A DNA stretch of 32,117 nucleotides from Deltaproteobacteria bacterium (GCA_029262255.1 JAJCZT010000145.1:1-32117); one strand, 5' to 3'; shown: positions 15,453 to 24,515, counted from the first letter of the stretch. The notes: generated by a model from the sequence alone, not told the origin. Numbers and translations are program-made.

Positions 15453-15481
15453 TTGAAAAATATCAATAAGTGTCCTAAAAT
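15453..15481 (+). promoter_or_regulatory. Sigma-70-type promoter of gmk-rel
   Basis: TTGAAA (15453-15458) and TAAAAT (15476-15481) are 17 bp apart, downstream of manC. Transcription would start near 15488 and give a leader of about 70 bases that contains the palindrome at 15516-15535. Confidence 0.55.
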
Positions 15482-15515
15482 TAATAATAAGTTAAAATTT
15501 TCAGTAGATTCAGCA

Positions 15516-15535
15516 TAAGCAGGATATCCTGCTTA
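15516..15535. promoter_or_regulatory. 20-bp perfect palindrome in the gmk leader
   Basis: TAAGCAGGAT followed by its exact reverse complement ATCCTGCTTA. It is fully symmetric with no spacer and lies 24 bp before the gmk ATG. As DNA it could bind a symmetric dimeric regulator; as RNA it would fold into an 8-bp stem with a 4-base loop just upstream of the ribosome-binding region. It is not followed by a T-run, so it is not an intrinsic terminator. Confidence 0.55.
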
Positions 15536-15558
15536 AAAAGGAATTAAGTGGATTAAAT

Positions 15559-16182
15559 ATGAGACAAGGAATTCCATTTATAGTTTCAGGCCCTTCAGGG
15601 GGTGGAAAAACTACACTTGCAAAAAGTGTTTTGGGTAAGCTCGATAATCTGAGATTCTCAGTATCTTGTACAACTAGAAAGCCCAGAGACGGCGAGGTTG
15701 ACGGGCAGGATTATAAATTTATCTCTGAGGCGGAATTTAAAAAGATGGTTCATGAGGAACGTTTTATCGAACATGCTCTGGTGCACGGCAATTTGTATGG
15801 AACCCCGGTGGATGAGTTCGAGAATGCGCGGGTCTCAGGTGTAGATCTGCTTCTTGACATAGATGTACAAGGGGCTAGTCAAATAAGAAAAAAATATCCT
15901 GAGGCTGTCTTTTGTTTTGTTTTGCCTCCTGCTCTCAAGGTACTGGAGCGGAGGTTGATTGAAAGAAGTAGTGATGGGGATATTGATATCGATAAAAGGC
16001 TTAAACGTGCGAGAGAAGAGATGGAACCCTCTATTTTGGAAGAATATGACTATATTATAATTAATGATGAATTGGATGAAGCGCTTGAGTCTTTATTTTC
16101 AATAATAGTTTCAGCAAGATGTGAAAGTAAAAGGATATTGGAGAAGGTAAAGTCAAATTTGTTAGCAGAAGAAAATGATTAG
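15559..16182 (+). CDS. gmk: Guanylate kinase
   Basis: 207 residues. The P-loop is GPSGGGKTTLAKSVL at residues 9-23. GMP-binding features follow: SCTTRKPRDGEVDGQDYKF, LYGTPVDEF and LLDIDVQGASQIRKKYP. It phosphorylates GMP to GDP and is an essential cytoplasmic enzyme. Its last 8 bp overlap the rel start, so translation is coupled, matching the functional link between guanine nucleotides and (p)ppGpp. rpoZ, often found between these two genes in other Gram-negatives, is absent here. Control may involve the palindrome in its leader. The Shine-Dalgarno is modest (AAGTGGA). Confidence 0.96.
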   Translation: MRQGIPFIVSGPSGGGKTTLAKSVLGKLDNLRFSVSCTTRKPRDGEVDGQDYKFISEAEFKKMVHEERFIEHALVHGNLYGTPVDEFENARVSGVDLLLDIDVQGASQIRKKYPEAVFCFVLPPALKVLERRLIERSSDGDIDIDKRLKRAREEMEPSILEEYDYIIINDELDEALESLFSIIVSARCESKRILEKVKSNLLAEEND

Positions 16183-18334
16183 GCTCAATGACATAATTGA
16201 CAAGGTTAATTCCTATCTTTACTTAAGTGATGAAGATGTGGAGATGATAAAGAAGGCCTATGTTTACTCTGCAAAGGTGCACTCCGGTCAAAAGCGGAGC
16301 TCGGGTGAGCCCTATCTTAGCCACCCACTGGAAGTATGCGGAATCCTCGCTCAAATGAAGCTTGATGTTTCTTCCATAATTACCGGACTTCTACATGACA
16401 CTGTCGAGGACACTCTTGCCACATCCGAGGAAATTGAGTCTATGTTCGGCAAAGAAATAGCTTTACTTGTAGAGGGCGTTACAAAAATAGGACAGATTTC
16501 CTATACCTCCAAGATAGAGCGCCAGGCTGAGGGTTTTAGGAAATTGATATTGGCAACGGCAAAGGATATAAGGGTGGTCCTTATCAAGCTTGCCGACAGA
16601 CTACATAATATGAGAACTCTGGAGCATCTCTCCCCGGATCGGCAAAAGAGAATAGCCAGTGAAACATTTGATATTTATGCCCCTCTCTCACATAGGCTCG
16701 GAATAAATTGGGTTACTACAGAGCTTGAGGATTTATCTTTTAGGTTTTTAAATCCGGGGGAGTATAAAAAGCTCTCCAGGCAGATTTCCAAGGGAAAAAA
16801 GGTATGGGAAGCGCATGTGGAGGAAGCCCAGACTATCCTTTCTAATAAACTTTCGGAATTTGATTTAAACCCTGAAATTACGGGCAGATTTAAACATATT
16901 TACGGCATTTATAGAAAAATGCAGGAACAGAACCTGGAATTTGAAAATGTTTATGACGTAATGGCGTTTAGGCTTATTACGGATTCCCTAAAAGAGTGTT
17001 ACGAGACGCTTGGAGCGGTTCACGCTTCCTGGAAACCCGTTCCCGGACGATTTAAGGATTATGTTGCTCTTCCTAAAGGAAATGGGTATCAGTCACTTCA
17101 TACAACGGTCATAGGGCCTTTTGGGGAAAGAATGGAGATACAGATAAGAACGCGCGCTATGCATGAGGTTGCGGAGTATGGTGTAGCGTCGCATTGGAAG
17201 TATAAAGAGGGCAAACTGGACGGCGTAGGTACATATGAGATATATGCTACCTTGAGACAGCTTCTGGAATGGAAGGACATTAAAGATCCTACGGAATATA
17301 TGGAGGCGATTAAGGGAGAGCTGATTGCGGATGTCGTTTATGTCTTTACTCCTAATGGGGATCTTAAAGAACTTCCGACCGGGGCTACTCCCGTGGATTT
17401 TGCGTATTCGGTACACACCGAAGTTGGAAATAAATGTACCAGGGCAAATGTTAACGGGAAATTAGTGTCGCTAAATCATCAGTTGAAGACTGGCGATACT
17501 GTTGAGATAGTTACTTCAAAAGAACAACATCCTAACAGGGATTGGCTAAAATTCGTAGTTACTTCGGGCGCTAAGACAAAAATCCGCACTTGGCTAAGAA
17601 CTGAGGAGAGAAAACAGTCCGAGATAGTTGGGAAATCCATCTGTGAGAGAAAATTTAAACAAGGCGGGCTTGATTTTCATAAGATGCTGAAAAAGGGCGA
17701 GTTTTCAAAAGCTTTGTCAGAACTAAAATTCAAGGACGTAAACGATTTGTATGTTGCGGTAGGCTTCGGCAAGATTTCAGCTAATGACCTTCTTAAAAGA
17801 GTGACTCCTGCAGAAAAGTTGGACTCAGCGACAGACAAAGAAAGAATTGAAAAAATAATAAAGGCTATTACGAGCTCTAGTGATGGCGGGGTTTTAGTCC
17901 GCGGTTATGATGATGTAATGATAAGATTTGCAAATTGCTGCTCCCCTTTACCCGGGGAAGATATAGTAGGATACATAACACGTGGAAAAGGAATAACTAT
18001 ACACAGAATTGATTGCCCAAAACTTCTTGAAGTCGATCATGCAAGAAGAATTGATGTTGATTGGGATAGCAAATTCAAAGGATCAAGACCCGCAAGAATA
18101 TTGGTGACTTGTACTGATAGACCCGGAATTCTATCAAGCATTACAAATTCATTTTCTTCCTCTGAAGTCAATATATCCAAAGCAGAAATACATTCGACAG
18201 ATGTTGATGACGCTATTGGTACTTTCGATGTGGTAGTGTCGGATCTATCTCAGCTTGAGGATGTAATAAAATCAATTAAAAAAGTAAAGGGTGTTAAGAC
18301 TGTTGAGAGAATGCAGGAACTTGAGGCATTATAA
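16175..18334 (+). CDS. Bifunctional (p)ppGpp synthetase/hydrolase, RelA/SpoT homologue
   Basis: 719 residues in the long Rel/SpoT layout. The N-terminal HD hydrolase has His50, then LLHDTVEDT with His74-Asp75, and LADRLHNMRTL. The synthetase domain spans roughly residues 240-350 (RFKHIYGIYRKM, YDVMAFRLI, GNGYQSLHT, EIQIRT). The TGS domain starts at about residue 385 (VYVFTPNGDLKELPTGATPVDFAY). The zinc-finger/conserved-cysteine region includes FANCCSPLPGE, and a C-terminal ACT domain starts with RILVTCTDRPGIL. The intact HD motif suggests an active hydrolase, and the synthetase motifs look complete, so it is probably the single bifunctional enzyme of the stringent response. It overlaps gmk by 8 bp. 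Confidence 0.95.
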   Translation: MIRLNDIIDKVNSYLYLSDEDVEMIKKAYVYSAKVHSGQKRSSGEPYLSHPLEVCGILAQMKLDVSSIITGLLHDTVEDTLATSEEIESMFGKEIALLVEGVTKIGQISYTSKIERQAEGFRKLILATAKDIRVVLIKLADRLHNMRTLEHLSPDRQKRIASETFDIYAPLSHRLGINWVTTELEDLSFRFLNPGEYKKLSRQISKGKKVWEAHVEEAQTILSNKLSEFDLNPEITGRFKHIYGIYRKMQEQNLEFENVYDVMAFRLITDSLKECYETLGAVHASWKPVPGRFKDYVALPKGNGYQSLHTTVIGPFGERMEIQIRTRAMHEVAEYGVASHWKYKEGKLDGVGTYEIYATLRQLLEWKDIKDPTEYMEAIKGELIADVVYVFTPNGDLKELPTGATPVDFAYSVHTEVGNKCTRANVNGKLVSLNHQLKTGDTVEIVTSKEQHPNRDWLKFVVTSGAKTKIRTWLRTEERKQSEIVGKSICERKFKQGGLDFHKMLKKGEFSKALSELKFKDVNDLYVAVGFGKISANDLLKRVTPAEKLDSATDKERIEKIIKAITSSSDGGVLVRGYDDVMIRFANCCSPLPGEDIVGYITRGKGITIHRIDCPKLLEVDHARRIDVDWDSKFKGSRPARILVTCTDRPGILSSITNSFSSSEVNISKAEIHSTDVDDAIGTFDVVVSDLSQLEDVIKSIKKVKGVKTVERMQELEAL

Positions 18335-18376
18335 ATATAGAGAACAAAATAGGACAAATCATATTATTTGGGAAGA

Positions 18377-18407
18377 TTGGAACATAGCAAAACATTAACG
18401 TTATAAT
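18377..18407 (+). promoter_or_regulatory. Probable promoter of lepB
   Basis: A perfect TATAAT (18402-18407) and a -35-like TTGGAA (18377-18382) are separated by 19 bp, in the 137-bp gap between rel and lepB. The long spacer weakens the call. Confidence 0.4.
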
Positions 18408-18471
18408 TTAAGCCGCACTTCTTGAATATATTGAAACAGTTTAAGAAGCCATATATACTCAAATCCCAATT

Positions 18472-19407
18472 ATGCTAAATATATTCTCAAAAGAATCCAA
18501 GGCAAGAAAAAAAACCAACCAACTTATTAAACAAACCAAAATAGTTCTTGATAAAAACCGATCAAAGCTGAATCCTGAAGCTGCAAGTATTGTGGAGCAG
18601 AAATTAGGTAATGCCGAGCGGGCTTTGGCCAGCCAGAGTTATGAAGACATATTAAAGACTACTGAGGATCTGGAAGTAGCTTCTGCGGATTATCTCTCAA
18701 AATATACTAAATCAAAACTTAGACAAAATATTGAAGCCTTAGCTTTCGCTATAATACTTGCGCTTGTAATAAGAACTTTTGTCTTTCAGCCTTTTAAAAT
18801 TCCCTCAGGCTCTATGATCCCGACACTACTGGTTGGTGATCACCTGCTTGTTAATAAATTCATTTATGGAACAAAGATTCCATTTACGGATAAGGTTGTT
18901 TTTCCTATTGATAAGATAAAGCGGGGGGATGTGATTGTATTTACGTATCCGAATAACGAAAAGGATATTTCAAAGAACGGCCTCTATTACATAAAACGGG
19001 TGGTTGGATTGCCAGGGGACGAGATAGATTTAAATGGTAGGAACCTAGTTGTTAACGGCGAGAAAGTTCCGATTGAATACGAGGGCACTTATTCGGATAA
19101 GAGAAATGGTGAGCAGTTCGATGAGTACAGAGAGGATCTTTTCGGTGATGAACATACGATAATTTTCAGGAAGGGTAAGGAAAATACCAACAGGGGAAGC
19201 TATATTCCCGTAACTAAAGTGCCTGAAGGATCTGTCTTTGTGATGGGTGATAACAGGGACAACAGTCAGGACAGCAGGTTCTGGGGTTTTGTCCCTATAG
19301 AGAATATTGCGGGTAAGGCTTTTATCATTCATTGGTCGTGGGACTTTGCAAATCCGGATATTTTGAATAAAGTAAGATGGGAAAGGATTCTTTCAGGTAT
19401 AGATTGA
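18472..19407 (+). CDS. lepB: Signal peptidase I with N-terminal helical extension
   Basis: 311 residues. It cleaves Sec/Tat signal peptides at the outer face of the inner membrane. The catalytic Ser114 is in IPSGSMIPTL and the general base Lys175 in YYIKRVVGLPGDE; the conserved GDNRDNSQDSRFWGFVP box is near the C-terminus. One membrane segment (residues about 88-105) anchors the enzyme. Before it lies an unusual stretch of about 80 charged, probably helical residues (KESKARKKTNQLIKQ, KLNPEAASIVEQKLGNAERAL) that would sit in the cytoplasm. Typical single-anchor LepB proteins begin close to the membrane segment. pyrR follows 47 bp later in the same direction. Confidence 0.94.
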   Translation: MLNIFSKESKARKKTNQLIKQTKIVLDKNRSKLNPEAASIVEQKLGNAERALASQSYEDILKTTEDLEVASADYLSKYTKSKLRQNIEALAFAIILALVIRTFVFQPFKIPSGSMIPTLLVGDHLLVNKFIYGTKIPFTDKVVFPIDKIKRGDVIVFTYPNNEKDISKNGLYYIKRVVGLPGDEIDLNGRNLVVNGEKVPIEYEGTYSDKRNGEQFDEYREDLFGDEHTIIFRKGKENTNRGSYIPVTKVPEGSVFVMGDNRDNSQDSRFWGFVPIENIAGKAFIIHWSWDFANPDILNKVRWERILSGID

Positions 19408-19454
19408 TGAAGTTGTAACAGGTAATTAAAAGTGCTTTAAAAGGTAATGTAGCT

Positions 19455-19988
19455 ATGGCTGAAAATGTTCTGATGGATTCTGAAACTATTGATCGCACAA
19501 TCGTGCGTATTACATCTGAAATACTTGAAAAAAATAAAGGCGCTAAAGAGCTTGTTGTAATTGGGATAAGGACAAGAGGCGTTCATATCGCTGAGAGAAT
19601 CGTAAACAGGATAGAGAAGCTCGAAGGGATAAGACCCCCCATGGGCACCCTTGATATAACGCTCTACAGAGATGATCTTAGACGTAAAACAGAGTGGCCC
19701 AAGGTAGAGAGGACCGAAATACCCTTTTCTGTAGAGGAAAAGGAAGTGATACTTGTTGATGATGTCGTATATACCGGAAGGACGACAAGAGCAGCACTTG
19801 AAGAAATAATGGATTTTGGAAGACCCTCTTCCATCCAATTAGCTGCTATGGTCGACAGGGGGCATAGAGAGCTCCCAATACAGCCGGATTATGTAGGTAT
19901 AAAAGTAAATACGCTTAGTTCTGAAGAGGTCAGAGTGCATTTAAAAGAAACTGACGGAAATGACGGAGTCATAGTACTGCAAGGGTAA
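19455..19988 (+). CDS. pyrR: Bifunctional PyrR: pyrimidine operon regulator / uracil phosphoribosyltransferase
   Basis: 177 residues, type I phosphoribosyltransferase fold. The PRPP-binding loop is [41 protein letters not shown] and [19 protein letters not shown] are characteristic of PyrR. In Bacillus the protein binds pyr mRNA leaders in a UMP-dependent way and also makes UMP from uracil. No PyrR-type attenuator is evident in the 47-bp gap upstream, so RNA-based control cannot be claimed here. It precedes pyrB by 1 bp, giving a compact pyrR-pyrB-pyrC operon. Confidence 0.93.
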   Translation: MAENVLMDSETIDRTIVRITSEILEKNKGAKELVVIGIRTRGVHIAERIVNRIEKLEGIRPPMGTLDITLYRDDLRRKTEWPKVERTEIPFSVEEKEVILVDDVVYTGRTTRAALEEIMDFGRPSSIQLAAMVDRGHRELPIQPDYVGIKVNTLSSEEVRVHLKETDGNDGVIVLQG

Positions 19989-19989
19989 A

Positions 19990-20919
19990 ATGACATTTCA
20001 GCGTAAACATATTTTGGGGCTTGAGGAGTTAACGGCGGAAGAAATAACTCTAGTGCTCGATACTGCTGAGTCCATGAAAGAAGTTTCCGAGCGTGATGTG
20101 AAAAAAGTTCCCGCGCTAAGAGGTGTTACTGTTTGCAATTTGTTCTACGAGCCAAGTACGAGAACCAGATCATCATTTGAAATTGCAGAAAAAAGACTAA
20201 GTGCAGACGTTTTAAACTTTACTTTATCCCATAGCAGCGTTACTAAAGGCGAAACCTTGCTCGATACGGCAAGAAATCTTGAAGCCATGGGTGCTGGTGT
20301 AATAGTGATTCGCCATCCCATGTCGGGTGCTCCCTGGCTTTTAGCCAAAGAACTTGATTCATCCATAATAAATGCCGGAGACGGCTCCCACGAACATCCC
20401 AGCCAGGCGCTACTTGATCTATTCACAATTAGAGAGATAAAGGGGAGAATTAAGGGGCTTAAAGTTGTGATTGTGGGAGATATTCTGCATAGCAGAGTAG
20501 CCAGATCCAACATTTGGGGACTTGTAAAGCTCGGAGCCGAGGTCAGGGTAGTCGGACCTCCGACTCTAATCCCAAAATATATTGAGAACGCGAAAGTCCG
20601 GACATTTTATAATCTGGACGATGCCATAGAAGGCGCCGACGTGATAATAATGCTCCGTATTCAGATGGAACGGCAGGAATCGGCATACTTCCCGTCTTTA
20701 AGGGAGTATTCAAGATTCTACGGACTTACACGAGAGAAATTAAAACGAGCTAGCGAGGATGTAACGGTGATGCACCCCGGTCCTATAAACAGAGGTATTG
20801 AGCTTTCTTCAGACATTGCCGATGACGCGGGATCGGTAATTCTTGCTCAGGTATCAAACGGAATAGCAGTAAGGATGGCAATGTTTTATCTGGTAGCATC
20901 TGCAGGGAGGAATGTGTGA
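19990..20919 (+). CDS. pyrB: Aspartate carbamoyltransferase catalytic subunit
   Basis: 309 residues. It condenses carbamoyl phosphate with aspartate to carbamoyl aspartate, the first committed pyrimidine step. The carbamoyl phosphate site is [13 protein letters not shown] (residues 53-64). [25 protein letters not shown] and MHPGPINRG are the other family motifs. There is no adjacent pyrI, and the PyrC encoded next appears to be an intact dihydroorotase. The ATG lies one base after the pyrR stop, and the 3' end overlaps pyrC by 4 bp, so all three are translationally coupled. Confidence 0.95.
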   Translation: MTFQRKHILGLEELTAEEITLVLDTAESMKEVSERDVKKVPALRGVTVCNLFYEPSTRTRSSFEIAEKRLSADVLNFTLSHSSVTKGETLLDTARNLEAMGAGVIVIRHPMSGAPWLLAKELDSSIINAGDGSHEHPSQALLDLFTIREIKGRIKGLKVVIVGDILHSRVARSNIWGLVKLGAEVRVVGPPTLIPKYIENAKVRTFYNLDDAIEGADVIIMLRIQMERQESAYFPSLREYSRFYGLTREKLKRASEDVTVMHPGPINRGIELSSDIADDAGSVILAQVSNGIAVRMAMFYLVASAGRNV

Positions 20920-22199
20920 GCATACTTATTAAAGGGGGGAGAATCATTGATCCCTCGCAAGGAATTGATGAAACGGGGAATATCCTCATCGAGGACGGGG
21001 TAGTTAAATCCTATCCTAAGACAACTAAAAAATTTGAAAAGGATCCTGATGTAACTGTTATAAACGCAAAGGGAAAGGTGGTATCTCCGGGGTTTGTAGA
21101 TATCCATGTTCACCTTCGGGAGCCGGGGTTTGAACATAAGGAGACAATACGCTCCGGGTGCGAGTCTGCAGCTGCGGGCGGGTTTACGTCAATAGTTTGT
21201 ATGCCCAATACCAATCCGGTAAACGACAATGCTTCGGTTACCGAATATATTCTCTTAAAAGCGCGTACGGAAGGGATAGTTAACGTTTTTCCAATAGGGG
21301 CTATCACAAAAGGCGAGATGGGGGAAACCCTGGCGCAGATAGGAGAGATGTATGAAGCCGGATGCGTTGGAGTGTCGGATGACGGCATGCCTGTGATGAA
21401 TGCCAAGGTTATGCGGCACGCGATGGAATATGTCCAGGCATTTGATATACCTGTTATCTCCCATGCCGAGGACAAAGATCTTTCCGGAGCTGGAGTTATG
21501 AATGAGGGTGTTGTTTCAACCGAGCTTGGTCTGGCCGGAATCCCCTGCGCTTCAGAAGATGTAATGGTCTCGCGCGATATTACAGTTGCAGAGCTTACGG
21601 GAGCACGCCTCCATATCTGTCACGTTTCAACCGCGGGTTCAGTGAGGCTAATAAGAGCAGCTAAGAAAAGAGGCGTTAAAGTAACCGCCGAAGTTACGCC
21701 GCATCACTTTATATTGACCGATGAAGCGGTAGGACAATACGATACAAATGCTAAAATGAATCCTCCTCTAAGGGGCGACAAAGACAGAGAAGCTATATTA
21801 GTGGGGCTTAAGGACGGCACTCTTGATGCAATAGCGACAGATCACGCTCCGCATAGTGAAGATGAGAAGAAGGTGGAATTTGATCTGGCTCCATTTGGAA
21901 TCGTAGGGCTTGAAACGGCTTTACCACTTTCACTCAAGCTTGTGCAGGACGGTGTGCTAACTATAAATCAAATGATTAGCAAGCTTACTGATGCGCCCTC
22001 TGGAATCTTGAATTTAAATAAAGGGACACTCAAGATTGGAGCTGCGGCTGATGTTGCAGTTTGGGACCCTGAGAAAGAAATTACTGTTGACAGGGAAAGA
22101 TTCCATTCTAAAGCTAAGAACAGCCCCTTTCACGGCTGGAAGCTGCATGGATCAGTCCTATATACCATTGTAAACGGCGAAGTTGTTTACTCTGCCTGA
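20916..22199 (+). CDS. pyrC: Dihydroorotase
   Basis: 427 residues, class I-type amidohydrolase. The metal-binding HxH is [13 protein letters not shown] (His64, His66). Further motifs are MPNTNP, SDDGMPV, the HAEDKDL and [10 protein letters not shown] histidines, and ATDHAPHS with the catalytic aspartate. It cyclises carbamoyl aspartate to dihydroorotate, the third pyrimidine step. It starts with GTG overlapping the pyrB stop (GTGA). Its 3' end lies only 7 bp from the end of the convergent unknown gene, with no clear terminator between them, so transcripts probably overlap. Confidence 0.95.
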   Translation: MSILIKGGRIIDPSQGIDETGNILIEDGVVKSYPKTTKKFEKDPDVTVINAKGKVVSPGFVDIHVHLREPGFEHKETIRSGCESAAAGGFTSIVCMPNTNPVNDNASVTEYILLKARTEGIVNVFPIGAITKGEMGETLAQIGEMYEAGCVGVSDDGMPVMNAKVMRHAMEYVQAFDIPVISHAEDKDLSGAGVMNEGVVSTELGLAGIPCASEDVMVSRDITVAELTGARLHICHVSTAGSVRLIRAAKKRGVKVTAEVTPHHFILTDEAVGQYDTNAKMNPPLRGDKDREAILVGLKDGTLDAIATDHAPHSEDEKKVEFDLAPFGIVGLETALPLSLKLVQDGVLTINQMISKLTDAPSGILNLNKGTLKIGAAADVAVWDPEKEITVDRERFHSKAKNSPFHGWKLHGSVLYTIVNGEVVYSA

Positions 22200-22206
22200 T
22201 CGCTAA

Positions 22207-22719
22207 TTAGTTTTCTTCCACGAAGCAAACTTCCGGATATTTTTTGCCGATAGATTTCCAGAACTCAGCTGAAACCTCATCAAGCTTGTACTCCGGATTT
22301 ATTTTGACTTGTCCGGTATCAAGGTCAATTTCAACCATAGGTTCTTCTTTGTTTGTCAGAAGCACAAATTGCCTGGGGCCTATAGCTCTATAGCTTGATG
22401 CGATATGCTGCTCAGGGTTTATATCTACTCCGACAGTCGGCTCCAGGTGTATCTGTGTTTCCGAATCATCATCTAAAGTTTCTACTTCATCTTTTATGTC
22501 AGGTACAAGAGTAGCTTCCGGGTTTATTTGTTGTGAAGTTCTTTTCTCTTGAGCCTCTGAAGATATCTGAATATCATCAGCTCCCCCCTGAACTATTCCA
22601 TTGTCTAATCCTTTACCGCCGGTTTCAATATTAATGACTACATATTCATTCTTATAAAGAAGATAAGAGCAAATTCCCAGCAAAACGCTTAGAATAAGGA
22701 TTAATGTATATCTGATCAT
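22207..22719 (-). CDS. Unknown membrane-anchored protein with repeated INPE motif
   Basis: 170 residues, no family recognised. An N-terminal hydrophobic segment (residues 4-21, YTLILILSVLLGICSYLL) would anchor or export it. An acidic, probably disordered linker follows to about residue 105. The last 60 residues (SYRAIGPRQFVLL, VEIDLDTGQVKINPEYKL, EFWKSIGKKYPEVCF) look like a small folded domain. The tetrapeptide INPE occurs at residues 65, 100 and 140. A good Shine-Dalgarno (GGGGAGAAG) precedes the ATG, which supports a real gene. It is the only minus-strand gene in this part of the window, convergent with pyrC and divergent from the MFS gene. Confidence 0.65.
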   Translation of the reverse strand: MIRYTLILILSVLLGICSYLLYKNEYVVINIETGGKGLDNGIVQGGADDIQISSEAQEKRTSQQINPEATLVPDIKDEVETLDDDSETQIHLEPTVGVDINPEQHIASSYRAIGPRQFVLLTNKEEPMVEIDLDTGQVKINPEYKLDEVSAEFWKSIGKKYPEVCFVEEN

Positions 22720-22776
22720 TTTCTTCTCCCCAATAGATCATTTGCATTACAAGACACTCCAATTGTAGAAGTATAC

Positions 22777-22797
22777 TGAGCGAAGCTCAATTTTTCT
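22777..22797 (+). terminator. Small hairpin plus T-run before the MFS gene (possible attenuator)
   Basis: TGAGC (22777-22781), loop GAA and GCTCA (22785-22789) are followed by ATTTTTCTT. The stem is only 5 bp. It lies 40-50 bp before the MFS start, so on the plus strand it would act either on transcription arriving from pyrC or as a leader attenuator of the MFS gene. Confidence 0.3.
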
Positions 22798-22841
22798 TAT
22801 TTATTTTGTGGTGTAAGTTTATTGCTCTATTCCAAGGAGCA

Positions 22842-24053
22842 ATGACTCAAAATTTGAATACTCCCGTCAGTTACTCAGAAAATCTGGAAAGACCACTTTT
22901 AAATAGAAATTTTATTTTAATTACTCTTTCCTCTTTTGTTTTCTTCTTTAATTTTCATTCGTTCATATTGCTTCCGATCAGAATCGAGGAGCTTGGCGGG
23001 AGTGTGTCCATAATAGGTTTTATTATGGGTATGGCCTCGATGGCCACGATACTAACAACGCCTACTGTGGGCATATTAGTGGACCGTTGGGGTAAAAAAT
23101 GGTTCCTTGTCGCGGGGGGGCTTGTCCTCTCTTTTACCACCATACCGTTTGCATTTTTGGACACATTGAATTTTCTTTTCCCCGTTCTTAGAGTTTTCCA
23201 TGGAGCGGCACTATCACTTTGCTTCGTCTCTGCCGGAACTCTCGTAGCTGATGTTTCGTCTCCGTCTAAAAGAAGCCAGGCAATAGGGATTTTTGGGATG
23301 TTTAGCGTTATCAACTTCGCATTGGCCCCTTTAATAGGCAAGCAAATAGTCATGAGTTACGGTTTTAAGGAGTTCTTTATTCTTGATGGTATCTTCGGTT
23401 TATTAGCTTTTTTTATCGCTATATTGATTAAAGAGCCGAAAAGAATAGCTCTAAAGGGTTTAAAGAGCAGCACCTTCATATCGGTAGTGTTTAGGAGGGG
23501 AGTGTTTATTACCACTGTTGTTATGTCGGTTGTGGGAGCGGGTTTTGTAACGGTAATTACCTTTATCCCGGTATTTGCAGGGCGGATTGGTGTTGAATCA
23601 TATGAGCTTTTTTTCATAACCTATACGGTTTCAATACTTGCTGTGAGGATTTTTGGGGGATGGATACCAGATAAGTTCGGTAAAAAAAGAGCCTCTGTAC
23701 CGGCGCTTTTTCTTTTCTCTCTGAGTATAATCGGGTTAGCTTTTGTTTCGGATTGGACAGGCCTTGTATTAGCTGGAATATTTTTTGGTCTCGGACACGG
23801 CCTTTTCTACCCTGCGCTATATGCGCTTGTTATTGATCTTTCGCCCGAGATTGACCGAGGGAAAGCAGTTTCGATATGCAGTGTATCTTTTACATTCGGC
23901 GGGATGGTAGGGGTTTTCACTTACGGTGTAGTCGCTCAGAATTGGGGGTTCCCTCTCATGTTTGAGATAACAGGTGCGGTTTGTTTTATAGGGTTTTTGA
24001 TATTCGCGTTTTTAGGAATAGATTCAAATAGCGATACGTTTGAAGGTGAATAA
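22842..24053 (+). CDS. Major facilitator superfamily transporter
   Basis: About 403 residues with roughly twelve membrane segments. The loop 2-3 MFS signature appears as GILVDRWGKKWFLVAGG, and its equivalent in the second half as GGWIPDKFGKKRASVPAL. The half-and-half organisation and length are typical. The substrate is unknown; small-molecule or drug efflux is the commonest role for this architecture. I prefer ATG 22842 (MTQNLN), which follows AAGGAG closely, over the TTG at 22806, which adds 12 residues without a ribosome-binding site. The gene stands apart from its neighbours, with its own upstream region of 86 bp. Confidence 0.88.
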   Translation: MTQNLNTPVSYSENLERPLLNRNFILITLSSFVFFFNFHSFILLPIRIEELGGSVSIIGFIMGMASMATILTTPTVGILVDRWGKKWFLVAGGLVLSFTTIPFAFLDTLNFLFPVLRVFHGAALSLCFVSAGTLVADVSSPSKRSQAIGIFGMFSVINFALAPLIGKQIVMSYGFKEFFILDGIFGLLAFFIAILIKEPKRIALKGLKSSTFISVVFRRGVFITTVVMSVVGAGFVTVITFIPVFAGRIGVESYELFFITYTVSILAVRIFGGWIPDKFGKKRASVPALFLFSLSIIGLAFVSDWTGLVLAGIFFGLGHGLFYPALYALVIDLSPEIDRGKAVSICSVSFTFGGMVGVFTYGVVAQNWGFPLMFEITGAVCFIGFLIFAFLGIDSNSDTFEGE

Positions 24054-24104
24054 CTGTTTTAAAGCATTTTTTTTAGTAATCTATAATGACAACGGATAAA
24101 TATT

Positions 24105-24515
24105 ATGTCTAATCAGCAAAATTTTAAAGATAGATTCCCTGATGTTCCCATCTGGGATCTAATGGGAATCGAGATTGTTGAAATGGGATCCGGTGAAGCC
24201 ACACTCACCATGCCTTTTGACGAAAAGCTTACAAATCCCTATGGAATAATACACGGAAGCGGTCTATTTGCCCTTGCTGATTCAGCCGTAGCAGTAGCTA
24301 TTGCAAGCATCTTAGGAGAGGGGAAGCAGTTTTTCACAATCGAGATGAAAATTAATTATCTCGAGCCCGTAACGGGTGGAATCATCAAAGCTAAAGCCAA
24401 GGTTTTAAGAGAGGGCCGGATAGTGCCTTGCGAGGCGGATGTCTACAATGAAAATAAACTTGTGGCAAAGGCCATTGCAACGTATATTATTGTTGACGAA
24501 AACAAGCAATCATAA
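24105..24515 (+). CDS. PaaI-type hotdog-fold thioesterase
   Basis: 136 residues, single hotdog domain. NPYGIIHGSGLFALADSAVAVAI is the PaaI/4HBT active-site helix with its HGG-like HGSG motif and Asp59 as catalytic acid. FFTIEMKINYLEPV and IVPCEADVYNENKLVAKAIATYII complete the fold. Such enzymes hydrolyse acyl- or aryl-CoA thioesters; the substrate is unknown. A TATAAT (24082-24087) just upstream may be its -10 box, with only a poor -35. It stands between the MFS gene and lysS with no clear operon link. Confidence 0.87.
   Translation: MSNQQNFKDRFPDVPIWDLMGIEIVEMGSGEATLTMPFDEKLTNPYGIIHGSGLFALADSAVAVAIASILGEGKQFFTIEMKINYLEPVTGGIIKAKAKVLREGRIVPCEADVYNENKLVAKAIATYIIVDENKQS

Noticed and set aside
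15516-15535. Palindrome before gmk as a rho-independent terminator of manC
   Set aside because: It is not followed by a T-run on the plus strand and lies downstream of a good promoter for gmk.
19408-19454. PyrR-dependent attenuator before pyrR
   Set aside because: The gap is only 47 bp and shows neither terminator nor the conserved PyrR-binding loop sequence.
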